In this document: one piece after another, positions 26,859 to 36,415 of the stretch | Position numbering within the stretch: the first letter of the stretch is position 1 | Layout: each line of letters starts with the position of its first letter | Origin: Pseudoalteromonas xiamenensis | GTDB taxonomy: Bacteria; Pseudomonadota; Gammaproteobacteria; Enterobacterales; Alteromonadaceae | NCBI RefSeq assembly: GCF_042431545.1 | Contig: NZ_JBHLYX010000007.1 | DNA length: 64,000 bases | Strand: one strand, 5' to 3' | Made by a program: the position numbers and the translations under genes | The notes under the pieces: model-generated | What the model saw: the letters and a program-made list of their open reading frames with translations, nothing else | Database searches by the model: none | What the model was told of the DNA's origin: nothing

Positions 26859-26888
26859 AAATCGCGCGAGGGTTATCGCGCGATTTTT
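26859..26888. terminator. intrinsic terminator after hemH
   Basis: ATCGCGCGA and TCGCGCGAT form a perfect nine-bp GC-rich stem flanked by A and T runs, so it can act for both convergent genes. Confidence 0.88.
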
Positions 26889-26912
26889 CTCTGTAGATCA
26901 ATTTGTTGGAAA

Positions 26913-29480
26913 TTAGCTAAATTCAAATTCCGGCGCATTAAGCATCATTAAACATTCTTTTAGTGGCTTTGCAGAACTAAATAAGTACCCTTGAACATAA
27001 TGGCAACCAAACTCCCGTAACATCTGCAATTGTTCATTCGTTTCAACTCCCTCGGCTATCACGCTGATCCCCAATTTGGAGGCAATTTGGATTAGTCCGG
27101 AAATCATCACTTGTTTCGTCTTGTCTGCCATTAGGCTATCAACAAACGATTTATCAATTTTCAAAAAGTCGACTTGGTGTTCAATTAAGTTGCTAAGCGA
27201 TGAGAAACCCGTACAAAAATCGTCTAATGCAATTGTAAGCCCTTTCCCTCGCAATGTTTCCAATACATCCCACGTATAACTATTGGTGGCAATCGATTCC
27301 GTCACTTCAACGGTTAAGCGTCCAGGTGCTAATTGATGTGTGCTGAGCGCTTTTAGAATTAAATCAATTTGATTGTTCGATGCTTTGAATTCATTAACGG
27401 AGCGGTTAATCGAAATGCTCACGTTGCCAAAACCTTGTTTATCAAGCCACGCCAAGTCATGGCAGGTTTGTTCCAACACAAATTGGCCTATAGACTGAAT
27501 TAAACCAAACTCTTCTGCCAACGGAATGAACACGCTTGGTGGGATCATCCCTTCTTCATCGTCAAACCACCGCACAAGAGCTTCAAATTTCGCGATACGT
27601 TTCGTATCTAAATGCACGATTGGCTGATAATAGACATTCAGCTTTCTTTCTTTTAAAGCTGATTTAAGCTTCTGTTTTAAATGAATTTTGTTAAGGTAAG
27701 CGCTTTGGATCACTTGGTTGTGTATTGCAACACTTCCTGGATTGGCTTTTTTTGCACTCGTCAGTGCGTGCGCGGCATTGCGAATAAGATTTGCTGCACT
27801 AATCATGACTGTTTCGTCGAGTTGAGCAACACCAACGCTTGCCGTGAGCTCCACAGTCAATTCGCCAAATACGTAGGGTTGGCGTAACTTTTGAGACAGC
27901 TTGCTGGCAACGATAAGCGCGTCGTCTACCTGTGAATTCGAAATGAGTATTGCAAATTCATCACCACCATATCGACAAACTAAGTCCTGTTGCCGAACGC
28001 TGTTGCGAAGGCGTTTTGCGACCGAGATCAAAATTCTATCGCCAATTTCTGGACCATACACGTCATTCACTTCTTTAAAACGGTCGAGCCCTAAAAAGAT
28101 GAGTGAACCAGATGTGTGTTTTGCTCGAGATTCCGAAATGGTTGATTCAAGTGAATCCATGAAACTGCGACGATTAAGCAAGCCTGTGAGTGGTTCGTGA
28201 TTGGCGTAAAAGGTGAGCTGGGCTTCATTGCGCTTCCACTCTGAAATATCTCGGAAAATAGCGACGAAATTCTGTATTTCACCTACTTCGTTTTTAACAA
28301 CCGTCAGGGTTAATTCTTCTGGATAGATTTGACCATTTTTACGTCGATTGTAAATTTCACCTTTCCAATTGCCTTGTTTTGCTAATTCATCCCACATCAT
28401 TGAGTAAAACGCTTTGTCTTGTAAACCTGATGACAAAACTTTCGGATCTTTGCCAATAAGTTCACGTGCGGTATAGCCCGTAACTTTTTCAAAGGTGTTG
28501 TTTACCATCATAATTTTGTTGTTAGCGTCGCAAATCATGATGGCTTCAGACGCATTTTCGAACACGACGTTCGTTAACTCTAATTGCTTATTCAGTACCG
28601 TAATATAGGTTACATCTTGGATGGTGGCATTAAACACTCGTTCACCATCTTCTAGTAACTCGACTTGGCCCATAATGTGCAATAAGCCGCGAATGGTATT
28701 GCGGTAGCGGTGACTAACCGTAATGTCTGCTTTTTCCGTCACGCCTTCTCGAACTTGAACGATTAATCGCTCAAGTTTCTTTCTATCGTCACCGTCTAAA
28801 TTCTCTAACAAGGTATGTAGACTTGGTGAGGCCTCGGGTTTCAACATCAGTCTTGGCATTTCATAACTGAACCAATGTTGATCCGCTTTAATATTCCATG
28901 ACCAAGAACACAGCTTTGCAATTCGTTCACCTTTGGTGAGGTGATTAAGTAATGCATCTTGCTGTGCAATTTCTAAATTGTGATTAAGCTCTGCCCCTAC
29001 TAAATGACTAAGTTCTCGAAACCACTCTACATCTTCTTCCGTCATTTTTGGCGACTGCTCAAACAAACACACCATAATACCAATAGGCCGATGGTCGAGT
29101 GCACGAAGCGTAATGCCCAAATACCCATCCACATTCAGGATCCTAAGGGCTTCATCATCTTGATACTTTTGCTGTATACAACTGTCGATCATACAAACTG
29201 AATGGCTATAACGCGCGTCTTTACAAGGCGTTCCTTCTAAGTCATAAACGATGTTGTCGACTATTTCACCATTTAATGTATGCACTACGGTTTTTACACG
29301 AGTGTCGTTATCTGAAAATTTGCCAATTAAGCAGACTTTTGCAGCAAATCGTTTGTGGAGCATCTGCGCCGCATACTCATATCGAGATTCGCTACTTGGC
29401 AAATTGAAAAAATGGCTAAACGTTAAAATCATGATTTTGAATTTACAATTTTGGATTGAGTGGTCCTTCAAGAATTTCAT
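26913..29480 (-). CDS. GAF-PAS-GGDEF-EAL c-di-GMP signalling protein
   Basis: This 855-residue cytosolic protein contains a GAF-like domain (about 30-170), a PAS-like region (about 190-295), a second, clearer PAS (about 303-415, FENASEAIMICDANNKI), GGDEF (about 425-590; YGGDEF 504-509 with an RxxD inhibitory site RQQD at 496-499) and EAL (about 600-850; FEALVRW at 632). Catalytic motifs look intact except that the usual DDFGTGYSSL is DDFCTGFSSL, so both cyclase and phosphodiesterase activity are possible. The start is uncertain; a second Met at codon 17 is an alternative, and neither has a clear ribosome site. It is convergent with hemH, close to the NO locus. Confidence 0.9.
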   Translation of the reverse strand: MKFLKDHSIQNCKFKIMILTFSHFFNLPSSESRYEYAAQMLHKRFAAKVCLIGKFSDNDTRVKTVVHTLNGEIVDNIVYDLEGTPCKDARYSHSVCMIDSCIQQKYQDDEALRILNVDGYLGITLRALDHRPIGIMVCLFEQSPKMTEEDVEWFRELSHLVGAELNHNLEIAQQDALLNHLTKGERIAKLCSWSWNIKADQHWFSYEMPRLMLKPEASPSLHTLLENLDGDDRKKLERLIVQVREGVTEKADITVSHRYRNTIRGLLHIMGQVELLEDGERVFNATIQDVTYITVLNKQLELTNVVFENASEAIMICDANNKIMMVNNTFEKVTGYTARELIGKDPKVLSSGLQDKAFYSMMWDELAKQGNWKGEIYNRRKNGQIYPEELTLTVVKNEVGEIQNFVAIFRDISEWKRNEAQLTFYANHEPLTGLLNRRSFMDSLESTISESRAKHTSGSLIFLGLDRFKEVNDVYGPEIGDRILISVAKRLRNSVRQQDLVCRYGGDEFAILISNSQVDDALIVASKLSQKLRQPYVFGELTVELTASVGVAQLDETVMISAANLIRNAAHALTSAKKANPGSVAIHNQVIQSAYLNKIHLKQKLKSALKERKLNVYYQPIVHLDTKRIAKFEALVRWFDDEEGMIPPSVFIPLAEEFGLIQSIGQFVLEQTCHDLAWLDKQGFGNVSISINRSVNEFKASNNQIDLILKALSTHQLAPGRLTVEVTESIATNSYTWDVLETLRGKGLTIALDDFCTGFSSLSNLIEHQVDFLKIDKSFVDSLMADKTKQVMISGLIQIASKLGISVIAEGVETNEQLQMLREFGCHYVQGYLFSSAKPLKECLMMLNAPEFEFS

Positions 29481-29679
29481 AGTACGGTAGAAAGACGAGA
29501 TAAGTAATAACTTAGATCAATAAAATTTAAATCGCCTTTTACTTTGTTGAATTTTTAGCCACAAAACAAAGCGGAAAAGGATTTTTTTCTGCAATTTTTA
29601 ACAGTTTTTTACTGTCTATATACCCTCGTCAAATGCACAATAGCCTCATTAACCAAATCCTAAATGAAGAGATACGTTC

Positions 29680-30090
29680 ATGAGAAATACTTTAGTAGCA
29701 CTTTCACTGTGCAGTTTACTCGCGGCTTGTGCGCACCATGATGATGTCCGCCCAAGTGAAAATAACACACATTATGTTGCCGTTAATTCACAACAAAAAG
29801 AAGAAGGTGGTCGTGAGGCTATGAAACAAGCCAAACACTACTGCGAAAGTATCAAAAAACAAATGTATGTGATAAACGAAGAAGTGGTTTATCAAGGCTC
29901 AACGCCTGAGTCTGAGTATTTAAGCAACCTTAAAACTGCAGATATCGTGTCAAACGTAGGCACTGTATTGTGGATTTTTGGTGATGGCAGAGTCGATGAC
30001 GCAGGCGGAATCGCGGCGATTACAGGCGAGTCGGTCAAAGCTTCAATGGGAAAACCTTATATTACTAAAATGCACTTTAAGTGTGATTAA
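29680..30090 (+). CDS. small hypothetical lipoprotein
   Basis: This 136-residue protein has a lipoprotein signal (lipobox LAAC, Cys17), so it is anchored in the envelope. The mature part has KHYCESIKKQMYVI and ends KMHFKCD, giving two cysteines that could form a disulfide. The segment after EYLSNLKTADIVSNVGTVLW is hydrophobic and Gly-rich. I know no family for it. It stands alone between two convergent or divergent c-di-GMP genes, with a short T-rich palindrome (ACAGT/ACTGT) 65 bases before the ATG. Confidence 0.7.
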   Translation: MRNTLVALSLCSLLAACAHHDDVRPSENNTHYVAVNSQQKEEGGREAMKQAKHYCESIKKQMYVINEEVVYQGSTPESEYLSNLKTADIVSNVGTVLWIFGDGRVDDAGGIAAITGESVKASMGKPYITKMHFKCD

Positions 30091-30188
30091 ACCTGACTTT
30101 AAGTGCTAGACCACCACGTTGAGAATGTTTGGAAATTGGCTGAACCACTCTTCGTCCACAGCAAAATCACGTGTCTTGAGTGGCCGTA

Positions 30189-31784
30189 TTAAACAACGGC
30201 CACTTGGTTTCTTCCCATTTGTTTTGCTTTGTATAGAGCCTTATCAGCACTCTCTAGAATTTCGTTTGGTGTATTTGTTATACCATCCCAAAAGGCGACT
30301 CCAATTGAAATCGTCACCCGTCTTGCATGTTTAAATTCAACCTCTTCAACACTTTTCCGTAATCGTTCGGCGACGGAAGTTGCGATATCCATATTGATTT
30401 CAGGAAGTAAAACCAAAAACTCTTCACCACCGACACGGCAAACAATGTCACCAAATCGTGCATGTTTACTTAATTCGTTTGCTAACTGCTTCAGCACTTC
30501 ATCACCCACACCATGACCAAATGTGTCGTTCACGTGTTTAAAGTGGTCAATATCGACAGCTAATGTCGAAAAACACTGCTGACGGCACTCAATTTGATTC
30601 AAATGATGCGTAAGTCCACGACGATTAAGTAAACCAGTAAGTGGATCGGTCGTTCTGTCGTAATCGAGTTTAACGATTCGCTGGGTTAATTTACTGGTAC
30701 TGTCGACAATGGCCGCTTTTAGTTGTGCAGCTTCGAAATACCACGCATTGATATTGTGTACATTGTTGTGGCCTATCGAATCGGTGAGTTCTACTCCTTT
30801 CGCCATTCGCCAAAGCGGCTTGGAGATTTTTGAGCCAAACACATAGATCCCAAGAAAAACTAAAAATATGGCGGGCAAATTCAGTTCGACCACACGCAGT
30901 AAGGACCAATTTAGATTTTCCAAAGTCACATTCAAGGGTTGCTGTGCAACTACCCCCCAATGAACTTCAGGGATGGCGGCAAAGCCCGCCAGCATAGATT
31001 CCCCTTTGGTGTTTATAACTTGTTGTGCGCCAACCCTATCACCTAATGCTTGCCTGACAACGTCATTTTGCACAACATTTTCACCCACTCGATTAGGGTC
31101 TTTGTGGTAAATCAGAGTGCCGTGCCCATCAACAACATACAAAAACGACCCATCTTGGTAGAAATGTTCACCCATTAATTTGTTAAGAATATTGTCCCCG
31201 TCAAGATAAATGGCTCCTCCAATGAATCCGCGAAAAGTGCCATTTAGGTCAATTACAGGTGCCGACAAACTAATAATGAAATTGCCTGCAGGTGAAACGA
31301 AAGGCTCTGAGACCATTGGCTCACGCGCTTCAAGTACCTTAAGCGATTGGGAATCTTGAAGAAATAGGCCACTGACGGGAATTGACTGTGGATAAACAGA
31401 CACTATTTCTGCGTTTTCACGCGCATAAATCGTTGCGTTAAATGTATCGGTTTGAAGCGTTAGCCGCTCGAGTTCTGACTTGACGACTTGCTCATTGTCA
31501 AAATGCATTGCTATCTTTTTAGCGCTGTAGGCGAGTTGCTGAAGCGATGCATCCAGAAACAGACTGGTAATTTTAGCCACTTTTGTCGCGTAAGCCCGAT
31601 TGGCCTCTAAGGTTTTTTGAATATGTAACTGACGTTGAACCTGATACGTCGCATAAAAGGAACTGAGTAAAGTAATTAATACTCCAAATCCTGCTAATAG
31701 TAAGATGAGTCTTTTTAACTCGATTGTTTTGAACGATAACTTCTGCACGGCACACGCTCTAAATAGACAAGCTACTCTAATCAT
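30189..31784 (-). CDS. membrane diguanylate cyclase with dCache sensor
   Basis: The protein has 531 residues with two transmembrane helices (about 27-47 and 300-318) bounding a periplasmic double-Cache sensor (IVSVYPQ, FLYVVDGHGTLIYHKDP). A short linker leads to a GGDEF domain (about 370-531) with TDPLTGLLNRRG, active-site GGEEF (452-456) and an intact RxxD inhibitory site (RFGD 443-446). An active cyclase with product inhibition is expected; Cache domains commonly bind small organic ligands. The first 15 codons may not be translated, as a later start near Met1 of the helix region cannot be excluded. It stands alone. Confidence 0.88.
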   Translation of the reverse strand: MIRVACLFRACAVQKLSFKTIELKRLILLLAGFGVLITLLSSFYATYQVQRQLHIQKTLEANRAYATKVAKITSLFLDASLQQLAYSAKKIAMHFDNEQVVKSELERLTLQTDTFNATIYARENAEIVSVYPQSIPVSGLFLQDSQSLKVLEAREPMVSEPFVSPAGNFIISLSAPVIDLNGTFRGFIGGAIYLDGDNILNKLMGEHFYQDGSFLYVVDGHGTLIYHKDPNRVGENVVQNDVVRQALGDRVGAQQVINTKGESMLAGFAAIPEVHWGVVAQQPLNVTLENLNWSLLRVVELNLPAIFLVFLGIYVFGSKISKPLWRMAKGVELTDSIGHNNVHNINAWYFEAAQLKAAIVDSTSKLTQRIVKLDYDRTTDPLTGLLNRRGLTHHLNQIECRQQCFSTLAVDIDHFKHVNDTFGHGVGDEVLKQLANELSKHARFGDIVCRVGGEEFLVLLPEINMDIATSVAERLRKSVEEVEFKHARRVTISIGVAFWDGITNTPNEILESADKALYKAKQMGRNQVAVV

Positions 31785-31949
31785 AACGATATTGCCGAAG
31801 GTATTTTTAATCTAAGTCAACTTTGTGCACATTTGTAATGATTACAGAAACGGGTTAGCGAACGCGCAACGTATCCAAAAACGATAACGGTTTTTTTAGG
31901 AAGGCTTTTCGGATAAACTTACGAGTATATTCAATATACAAATTGTGAC

Positions 31950-32144
31950 ATGAAAAAAGGCCGTACGGTTCACCCTCTCGTCTCTCAACTCACGTTTGCT
32001 ATTTTTGCAGCTGCGATATTGTGGTTGCTGGCAACCGATAAAGACATACTCGTCGTTGGCAACGCGCTGATCCTAGTCTACGTTGTGTACGCATTAGCAA
32101 GTTGTGTCGTCAGAGCAAAAGACCGCGACAAAAAACACCATTAA
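31950..32144 (+). CDS. small two-helix membrane protein
   Basis: A 64-residue protein with two predicted membrane helices (about 10-28 and 35-52), a positive N-terminus and a basic C-terminus (RAKDRDKKHH), so both ends would face the cytosol. No family is recognised. Its stop overlaps the stop of the convergent secreted-protein gene by four bases. Its length and composition make it plausible but unproven. Confidence 0.5.
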   Translation: MKKGRTVHPLVSQLTFAIFAAAILWLLATDKDILVVGNALILVYVVYALASCVVRAKDRDKKHH

Positions 32145-32635
32145 TCCAGGATGACATTTCGCACTACAAGTGAAATGGTTTTCCTAATTTCCTTGTTTGA
32201 CTGCCAATTGAGTATAAAGCGTTGACGTTGCTTTTTCTTATCTTCACTACACCACACTAACGTAGATAGATCCGAGTTTTTTTCTCGACATTTTTCCGGC
32301 AAGACATAATGAGATTCCCATGCTCGTTGCATAGACTCATCTTGAAAGGTTTGTCCTTTGATAGTTAATGGCAAGGACTTCGATTGCATAGCTGATTTTT
32401 CGATAATAAAGGAATTACCATCTCTGCAGTGATAAGAGTGAAGATCAAGCAAACTTGTTTTAATTGCATCCAATGCCTTCAAATTCGGATGCTGCTTCGA
32501 CGTCATTGCCACAGAAAGTAAAAAAAGTTGATATTGAATATCTTCACAATTCGCCTCTACAACTTCTTGCTTCGCTGTCGTTAAACACGAATAAAATAAA
32601 AAACAACTCAATATAAGCTGAGCCAACGTCTTCAT
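32141..32635 (-). CDS. hypothetical exported protein
   Basis: This 164-residue protein has a signal peptide (TLAQLILSCFLFYSCLTTA); the Cys could be a weak lipobox, but cleavage by signal peptidase I is as likely. The mature part has four cysteines (ANCEDI, YHCRDG, EKCREK, VWCSED), which may form two disulfides. No family is recognised. It stands alone. A stretch of 319 bases upstream (32636-32954) shows no further gene. Confidence 0.6.
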   Translation of the reverse strand: MKTLAQLILSCFLFYSCLTTAKQEVVEANCEDIQYQLFLLSVAMTSKQHPNLKALDAIKTSLLDLHSYHCRDGNSFIIEKSAMQSKSLPLTIKGQTFQDESMQRAWESHYVLPEKCREKNSDLSTLVWCSEDKKKQRQRFILNWQSNKEIRKTISLVVRNVILD

Positions 32636-32954
32636 ATTGTTTCCTTACAATATCGCTATAGTTTGCCTTCATATGGCTGTGAACACGTTTGAGTTTATTC
32701 AAACTTTTACAATTGTACCGCTTAAAACATTTTCTCCTAGGTATATCTAGTCCACGATTTCGCGTAAATCGCTGGCTACCAAGACGAAAAAGATTAAGTA
32801 ATTGTAATTTATTGCTTTTTATTTTTATTCCTTGTAGTGATAGCAATTATCTTCAGCTAAAGCGACCGAATTATGGGTAATGTCTCACATTGACAAGGGA
32901 AAATGCTCAACGATAAGCTGTAACAACTGCAACATTTAGAAAGGACATCCTCGA
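32636..32954. other. AT-rich intergenic region, nothing assigned
   Basis: Two divergent genes leave this stretch. Short frames on both strands lack ribosome sites and homology. It must contain both promoters, but I could not pick either with confidence. Confidence 0.5.
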
Positions 32955-33422
32955 ATGTTTAAAAAACTGATTTGTCTCCCTTTTGCTCTTACTTTGCTGG
33001 GTTGTACCTCAACGCCACATGTTGATATGGCATCATGCAAAGAAACCCTACTTAATTACGTCAATTTGCGAGACACCGGCTCACAGGCAGACTATCAAGC
33101 TCTTTTTAGTCAAGATGCTACTTTTTCTATACCTGCACTTAGCCTTCATTTAGTCGGTGCTGAAACCATCGCTGAACGCCAGCAACAGGCCATTCAAAAA
33201 TTTAAAACAATGCATATGATGACAAGTGTCGATGTACAAGCAATTCAGAATGACGAAGCACGTGCTGAATCGTACTTCATTCTCTATCAACAAGAGCGAG
33301 ATAAAGTAGATGCGCCAAAAACGGTGATAAACGGAAAATACACCGACAAACTTCGTGTATTAGAGGGGAAATGTCTGATCCAAGATCGCCAAGTTGATAT
33401 TATTCGCAAAGAAAATTGGTAG
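32955..33422 (+). CDS. lipoprotein with NTF2/SnoaL-like domain
   Basis: This 155-residue protein has a lipoprotein signal with lipobox LLGC (Cys16). The mature region looks like an NTF2-like (SnoaL) cone fold: ETLLNYVNLRDTGSQADYQALFSQDATFSIP, AETIAERQQ, then strands ending with VRVLEGK-like and DRQVDIIRK. Such folds serve as enzymes or binding pockets; the role here is unknown. AGAAAGGA lies 6-13 bases before the ATG. It is a monocistronic gene. Confidence 0.7.
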   Translation: MFKKLICLPFALTLLGCTSTPHVDMASCKETLLNYVNLRDTGSQADYQALFSQDATFSIPALSLHLVGAETIAERQQQAIQKFKTMHMMTSVDVQAIQNDEARAESYFILYQQERDKVDAPKTVINGKYTDKLRVLEGKCLIQDRQVDIIRKENW

Positions 33423-33664
33423 TCTGAGATGAATCGATAAACTAATTTAACCGCTTCTATTTCACGCCAGCGGTAACCAAAAGTTTAGATTTCTTCTGTG
33501 TGCGCAAAAAGCGGCTGCCGAAAACCAGCAACCGCTAATTGATGACCACCATCAAACCTCAACATTTATAAAATCAAAAAGCTAGGCCGAGCCTCACATC
33601 AAGTCTGGCTTCGGTCGATGGCCACTTTTATTTTGTAGCTTACAACTTATTCAATTTGATACGG

Positions 33665-35242
33665 TTAGCGACAACCGTTTTCATTTCGTGCAAGAATTTG
33701 AACTAACGCTTGTTCTATTACTTCGACCATCGCTGACCCTTCAATCGGGTGAGCTTTATTGCGCCAACAAATTATACCATCTGGACGGATCAAAACCGCC
33801 CCCTGAGACGTCATGCCAAACGCACTGAGCAAATCGGTGCGAGCGGTCAAATCAACACCAATATGTAAACATCGAATTGGCAGATTTAAACGTACAGCAA
33901 CCTCTCCTGCTGCAGCCAACCAGTTTGCGTCGGCACTTATCAGGGTGAAGTCTCGACAAAAGACATCGATAGTAGACTTTTCATCGTGTTTTCCCGTTAG
34001 CCAGATATGTGGAGCTCGCACGCCCGGCTGACCTGCCCAGTCGTTTGGATGAGCTGCTTCAGGCAGGTCGGGATTGATGCCGACCACCGCAGTCGAGCGA
34101 TGTAACTGGCCTAGTTCCATGGCAGTATCATCGAACAGCACAGTGGTACTACGTAGCTCATCGTTTAGCCAGCGCGCGTAGTCTGGTCTCGCGAAAGTCT
34201 GTTGATGCCGTAAAAGTCCAATTGGTTGGCGTTCAGCGTCATAACTAATTAAAAGATCCGAACCGGCTTTGCCCGCCAGCACGTATGCAAGCTTCCAAGC
34301 GAGATTATAGACATCATCAATCCCAGTATTGGCACCGAATCCGCCTCTGGTTGGTGGTAACTGGTGAGCGGCGTCACCGGCAAGAAACACCCGACCTTTC
34401 CGGTACTGAGTCGCGATGCGCCCAGCCATTTCCCACTGCCCTCGCGACAATATTTTGAACGCCATATTGGCTCCCAGTGCACGGCGAATAGCCTGTTGCA
34501 GTTGTTCATCATTGCGCTCTTCATTGTCAGTAAACATCAGCACCCAACGGCCGTCCTGATAGGTAGTAAGAAAAGCGTGGAAGTCGTTTTGTTCAATCTC
34601 AAATTGATGCACACCATGTTGCAGATATACATCGGGTTCTGGGCACTGAAAAAGCACGCTACGCACGGTTTTAAGATAACCCACACCATCACGATGAATA
34701 CCTAACTGTTCGCGAACTGGACTTGAGGCGCCATCTGCAGCAATCAAGTATTGACCGCGCAGCGCATAATCTGTGCCGTCTGCCAAGTTACGAATTTGAA
34801 GCGTGACCCCATGACTGTCCTGACAAAATGCAGTCATCTGATTGCCTGTGCGAATATCAGCGCCGAGCACGCGTGCGCGTTCACGCAAAATAGGCTCAAG
34901 TTTATCCTGCGCAATGGCTGCGCCATGACAAGGCGAGGCCGGATCGGCATCAGTTTCAGAACCCGGCGTCCACTGCGATTCCGCAAACCATTCTCCGGCT
35001 AAACTTTGCGCCTTTACCCGACGTACACGCGTACCAACAGGTGCCTGAGGAATAATCTCGCCGAGCCCCATAAGACGGAAATATTCCAGACTACGCTCAG
35101 TAAAACCCATCGCCCGCGGATGGGGGGAACTTGATGGATGTTTTTCTACAAGTACGTGAGGTACGCCGTGATAAGCCAGAAAAAGTGACGCTGACAGTCC
35201 AACTAGACTGCCGCCAAGTATAATGACCTGTGTATGTTGCAT
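33665..35242 (-). CDS. FAD-dependent aromatic monooxygenase (PheA/MhpA-type)
   Basis: This 525-residue protein is a class A flavoprotein hydroxylase. The N-terminal FAD fold has ILGGSLVGLSAS (variant GxGxxG), ASSPVREQLG stands in the middle, and AGDAAHQLPPTRGGFGANTGIDD is the second FAD motif. The C-terminal 100 residues fit the thioredoxin-like tail of phenol and polyketide hydroxylases. It would hydroxylate an aromatic or polyketide substrate with NAD(P)H and O2. The gene is far richer in GC than its neighbours (sampled lines are 55-62 percent against about 40-45 percent), which points to recent transfer. No pathway gene or dedicated regulator adjoins it. Confidence 0.85.
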   Translation of the reverse strand: MQHTQVIILGGSLVGLSASLFLAYHGVPHVLVEKHPSSSPHPRAMGFTERSLEYFRLMGLGEIIPQAPVGTRVRRVKAQSLAGEWFAESQWTPGSETDADPASPCHGAAIAQDKLEPILRERARVLGADIRTGNQMTAFCQDSHGVTLQIRNLADGTDYALRGQYLIAADGASSPVREQLGIHRDGVGYLKTVRSVLFQCPEPDVYLQHGVHQFEIEQNDFHAFLTTYQDGRWVLMFTDNEERNDEQLQQAIRRALGANMAFKILSRGQWEMAGRIATQYRKGRVFLAGDAAHQLPPTRGGFGANTGIDDVYNLAWKLAYVLAGKAGSDLLISYDAERQPIGLLRHQQTFARPDYARWLNDELRSTTVLFDDTAMELGQLHRSTAVVGINPDLPEAAHPNDWAGQPGVRAPHIWLTGKHDEKSTIDVFCRDFTLISADANWLAAAGEVAVRLNLPIRCLHIGVDLTARTDLLSAFGMTSQGAVLIRPDGIICWRNKAHPIEGSAMVEVIEQALVQILARNENGCR

Positions 35243-35560
35243 AGATTAAGACTCCGGAAGTTATAAACCACCAGACGTATATGTTCAGGCTTAAGCAAAG
35301 AGGCATAAATTGTGCGCACAGGGCTACGACCAGAACGGCATATACGTCCGTAACTGAGTCGTGGTCCGCGGCCACTGGGGCTGGAAAGAAACTGCAATTA
35401 TTGCAATTGACCGGGGCTCACCAAACCGGTCCACCTTTTTCGACCGTGACAATATAGAGCAAAAAATTGTGAGAAACAATATCCGTGTGTAAGGATACTG
35501 ATGTAGTAAAAGCGGCTAACTCGTCAGCATTGAGTATTGATAATGACTTGTTTGGTCAAA
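35243..35560. other. upstream region of the FAD monooxygenase with a dyad
   Basis: The first half (35243-35440) shares the high GC of the monooxygenase gene and probably came with it; the rest returns to normal composition. It holds the palindrome at 35393-35405 and no convincing gene. Confidence 0.5.
35393..35405. promoter_or_regulatory. candidate operator palindrome
   Basis: TGCAAT-T-ATTGCA is a perfect 13-base dyad 150 bp before the monooxygenase start. It could be a TetR- or MarR-type operator left behind when the gene was transferred. Confidence 0.35.
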
Positions 35561-36190
35561 CTATTGTGCGGTGTAGATTACTCCATTCTTAAGTATTTTA
35601 TCCTTAGGATTTATATTCTTAAATGAGATAGGAATGGTCGGACACCTCCCCGTGGATCCTTTTTTAAAGCAGGCGTCATTGGTTTCAAATACTTCAAAAT
35701 GTAAATGAGGGCTTGAACTTTTGCCTGTGTTACCACTGTATCCAATCACCTCACCTTTCTTTACAAATGCACCCAACTCAACAGCGACCCCACCGTTTTT
35801 AAGGTGAATGTAGTAGGAAAACGTGTTGTCTCCATGCGCTATTATAATGTGGTTAAAATCACTGTTTATGTTATTTCCATCGATAAACTTATCTTCAATA
35901 GCAACGACTTGACCAGAGCGCGCGGCATGAATGGGAGTCCCTATTTCCATAATAAAATCAAATGCAAATTCACCTCTACTTTCAGCTGAATGAGTATGGA
36001 AAGTGCAATTTCCCTGACCCAGTTGGTAACTTTTACCTACACCAAAGGGTAAATTATACAAGGATTTTTCAGGGTCACTGAATCTGAGCGTATTTTGTGA
36101 AATACAGCGTTCATCTATATTCGTGGTGGTTGAATTACATGATATGAGAAAAATCAAACTGCTTATTAAAATTAAAAGCTTGTAGTACAT
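35561..36190 (-). CDS. M23-family (LytM-like) peptidase lipoprotein
   Basis: This 209-residue protein starts at the ATG at 36190, with AGGA five bases before it and a lipoprotein signal (LISC, Cys18). A longer frame exists but adds an unlikely leader. The M23 fold is seen in GTPIHAARSGQVVA, HGDNTFSYYIHL, KGEVIGYSGNTGKSSSPHLHFEV, where HLHF and the earlier His provide ligands. The first ligand motif is not the usual HxxxD: the Asp in EFAFDF has Glu at -4, and the nearest His is eleven residues back. Many M23 relatives with an AxDF variant exist; activity is uncertain. It probably acts on peptidoglycan at the inner or outer membrane. Confidence 0.75.
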   Translation of the reverse strand: MYYKLLILISSLIFLISCNSTTTNIDERCISQNTLRFSDPEKSLYNLPFGVGKSYQLGQGNCTFHTHSAESRGEFAFDFIMEIGTPIHAARSGQVVAIEDKFIDGNNINSDFNHIIIAHGDNTFSYYIHLKNGGVAVELGAFVKKGEVIGYSGNTGKSSSPHLHFEVFETNDACFKKGSTGRCPTIPISFKNINPKDKILKNGVIYTAQ

Positions 36191-36415
36191 GTCATTCCTT
36201 ATTAACCTATCTTTTAACGCTTTGTGGCAAAAATCGAAATATAACTGACAGTGATGTTGTGTTGTCTTCACCTCAAAAAAGAGACTTAACTCTATATTTT
36301 TAGACACCTTCGTTTAGACAAAGCGGTTGTATTGCAATTTTTTTTCGTTATCAAATGCTGTGAATTTGATATTAAATTATTTTCTATTTACTTCAACCGT
36401 CACGTTTATTTCATT

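Noticed and set aside
35097..35397. Short minus-strand frames before the FAD monooxygenase
   Set aside because: Long only because of high GC; no homology or ribosome site.
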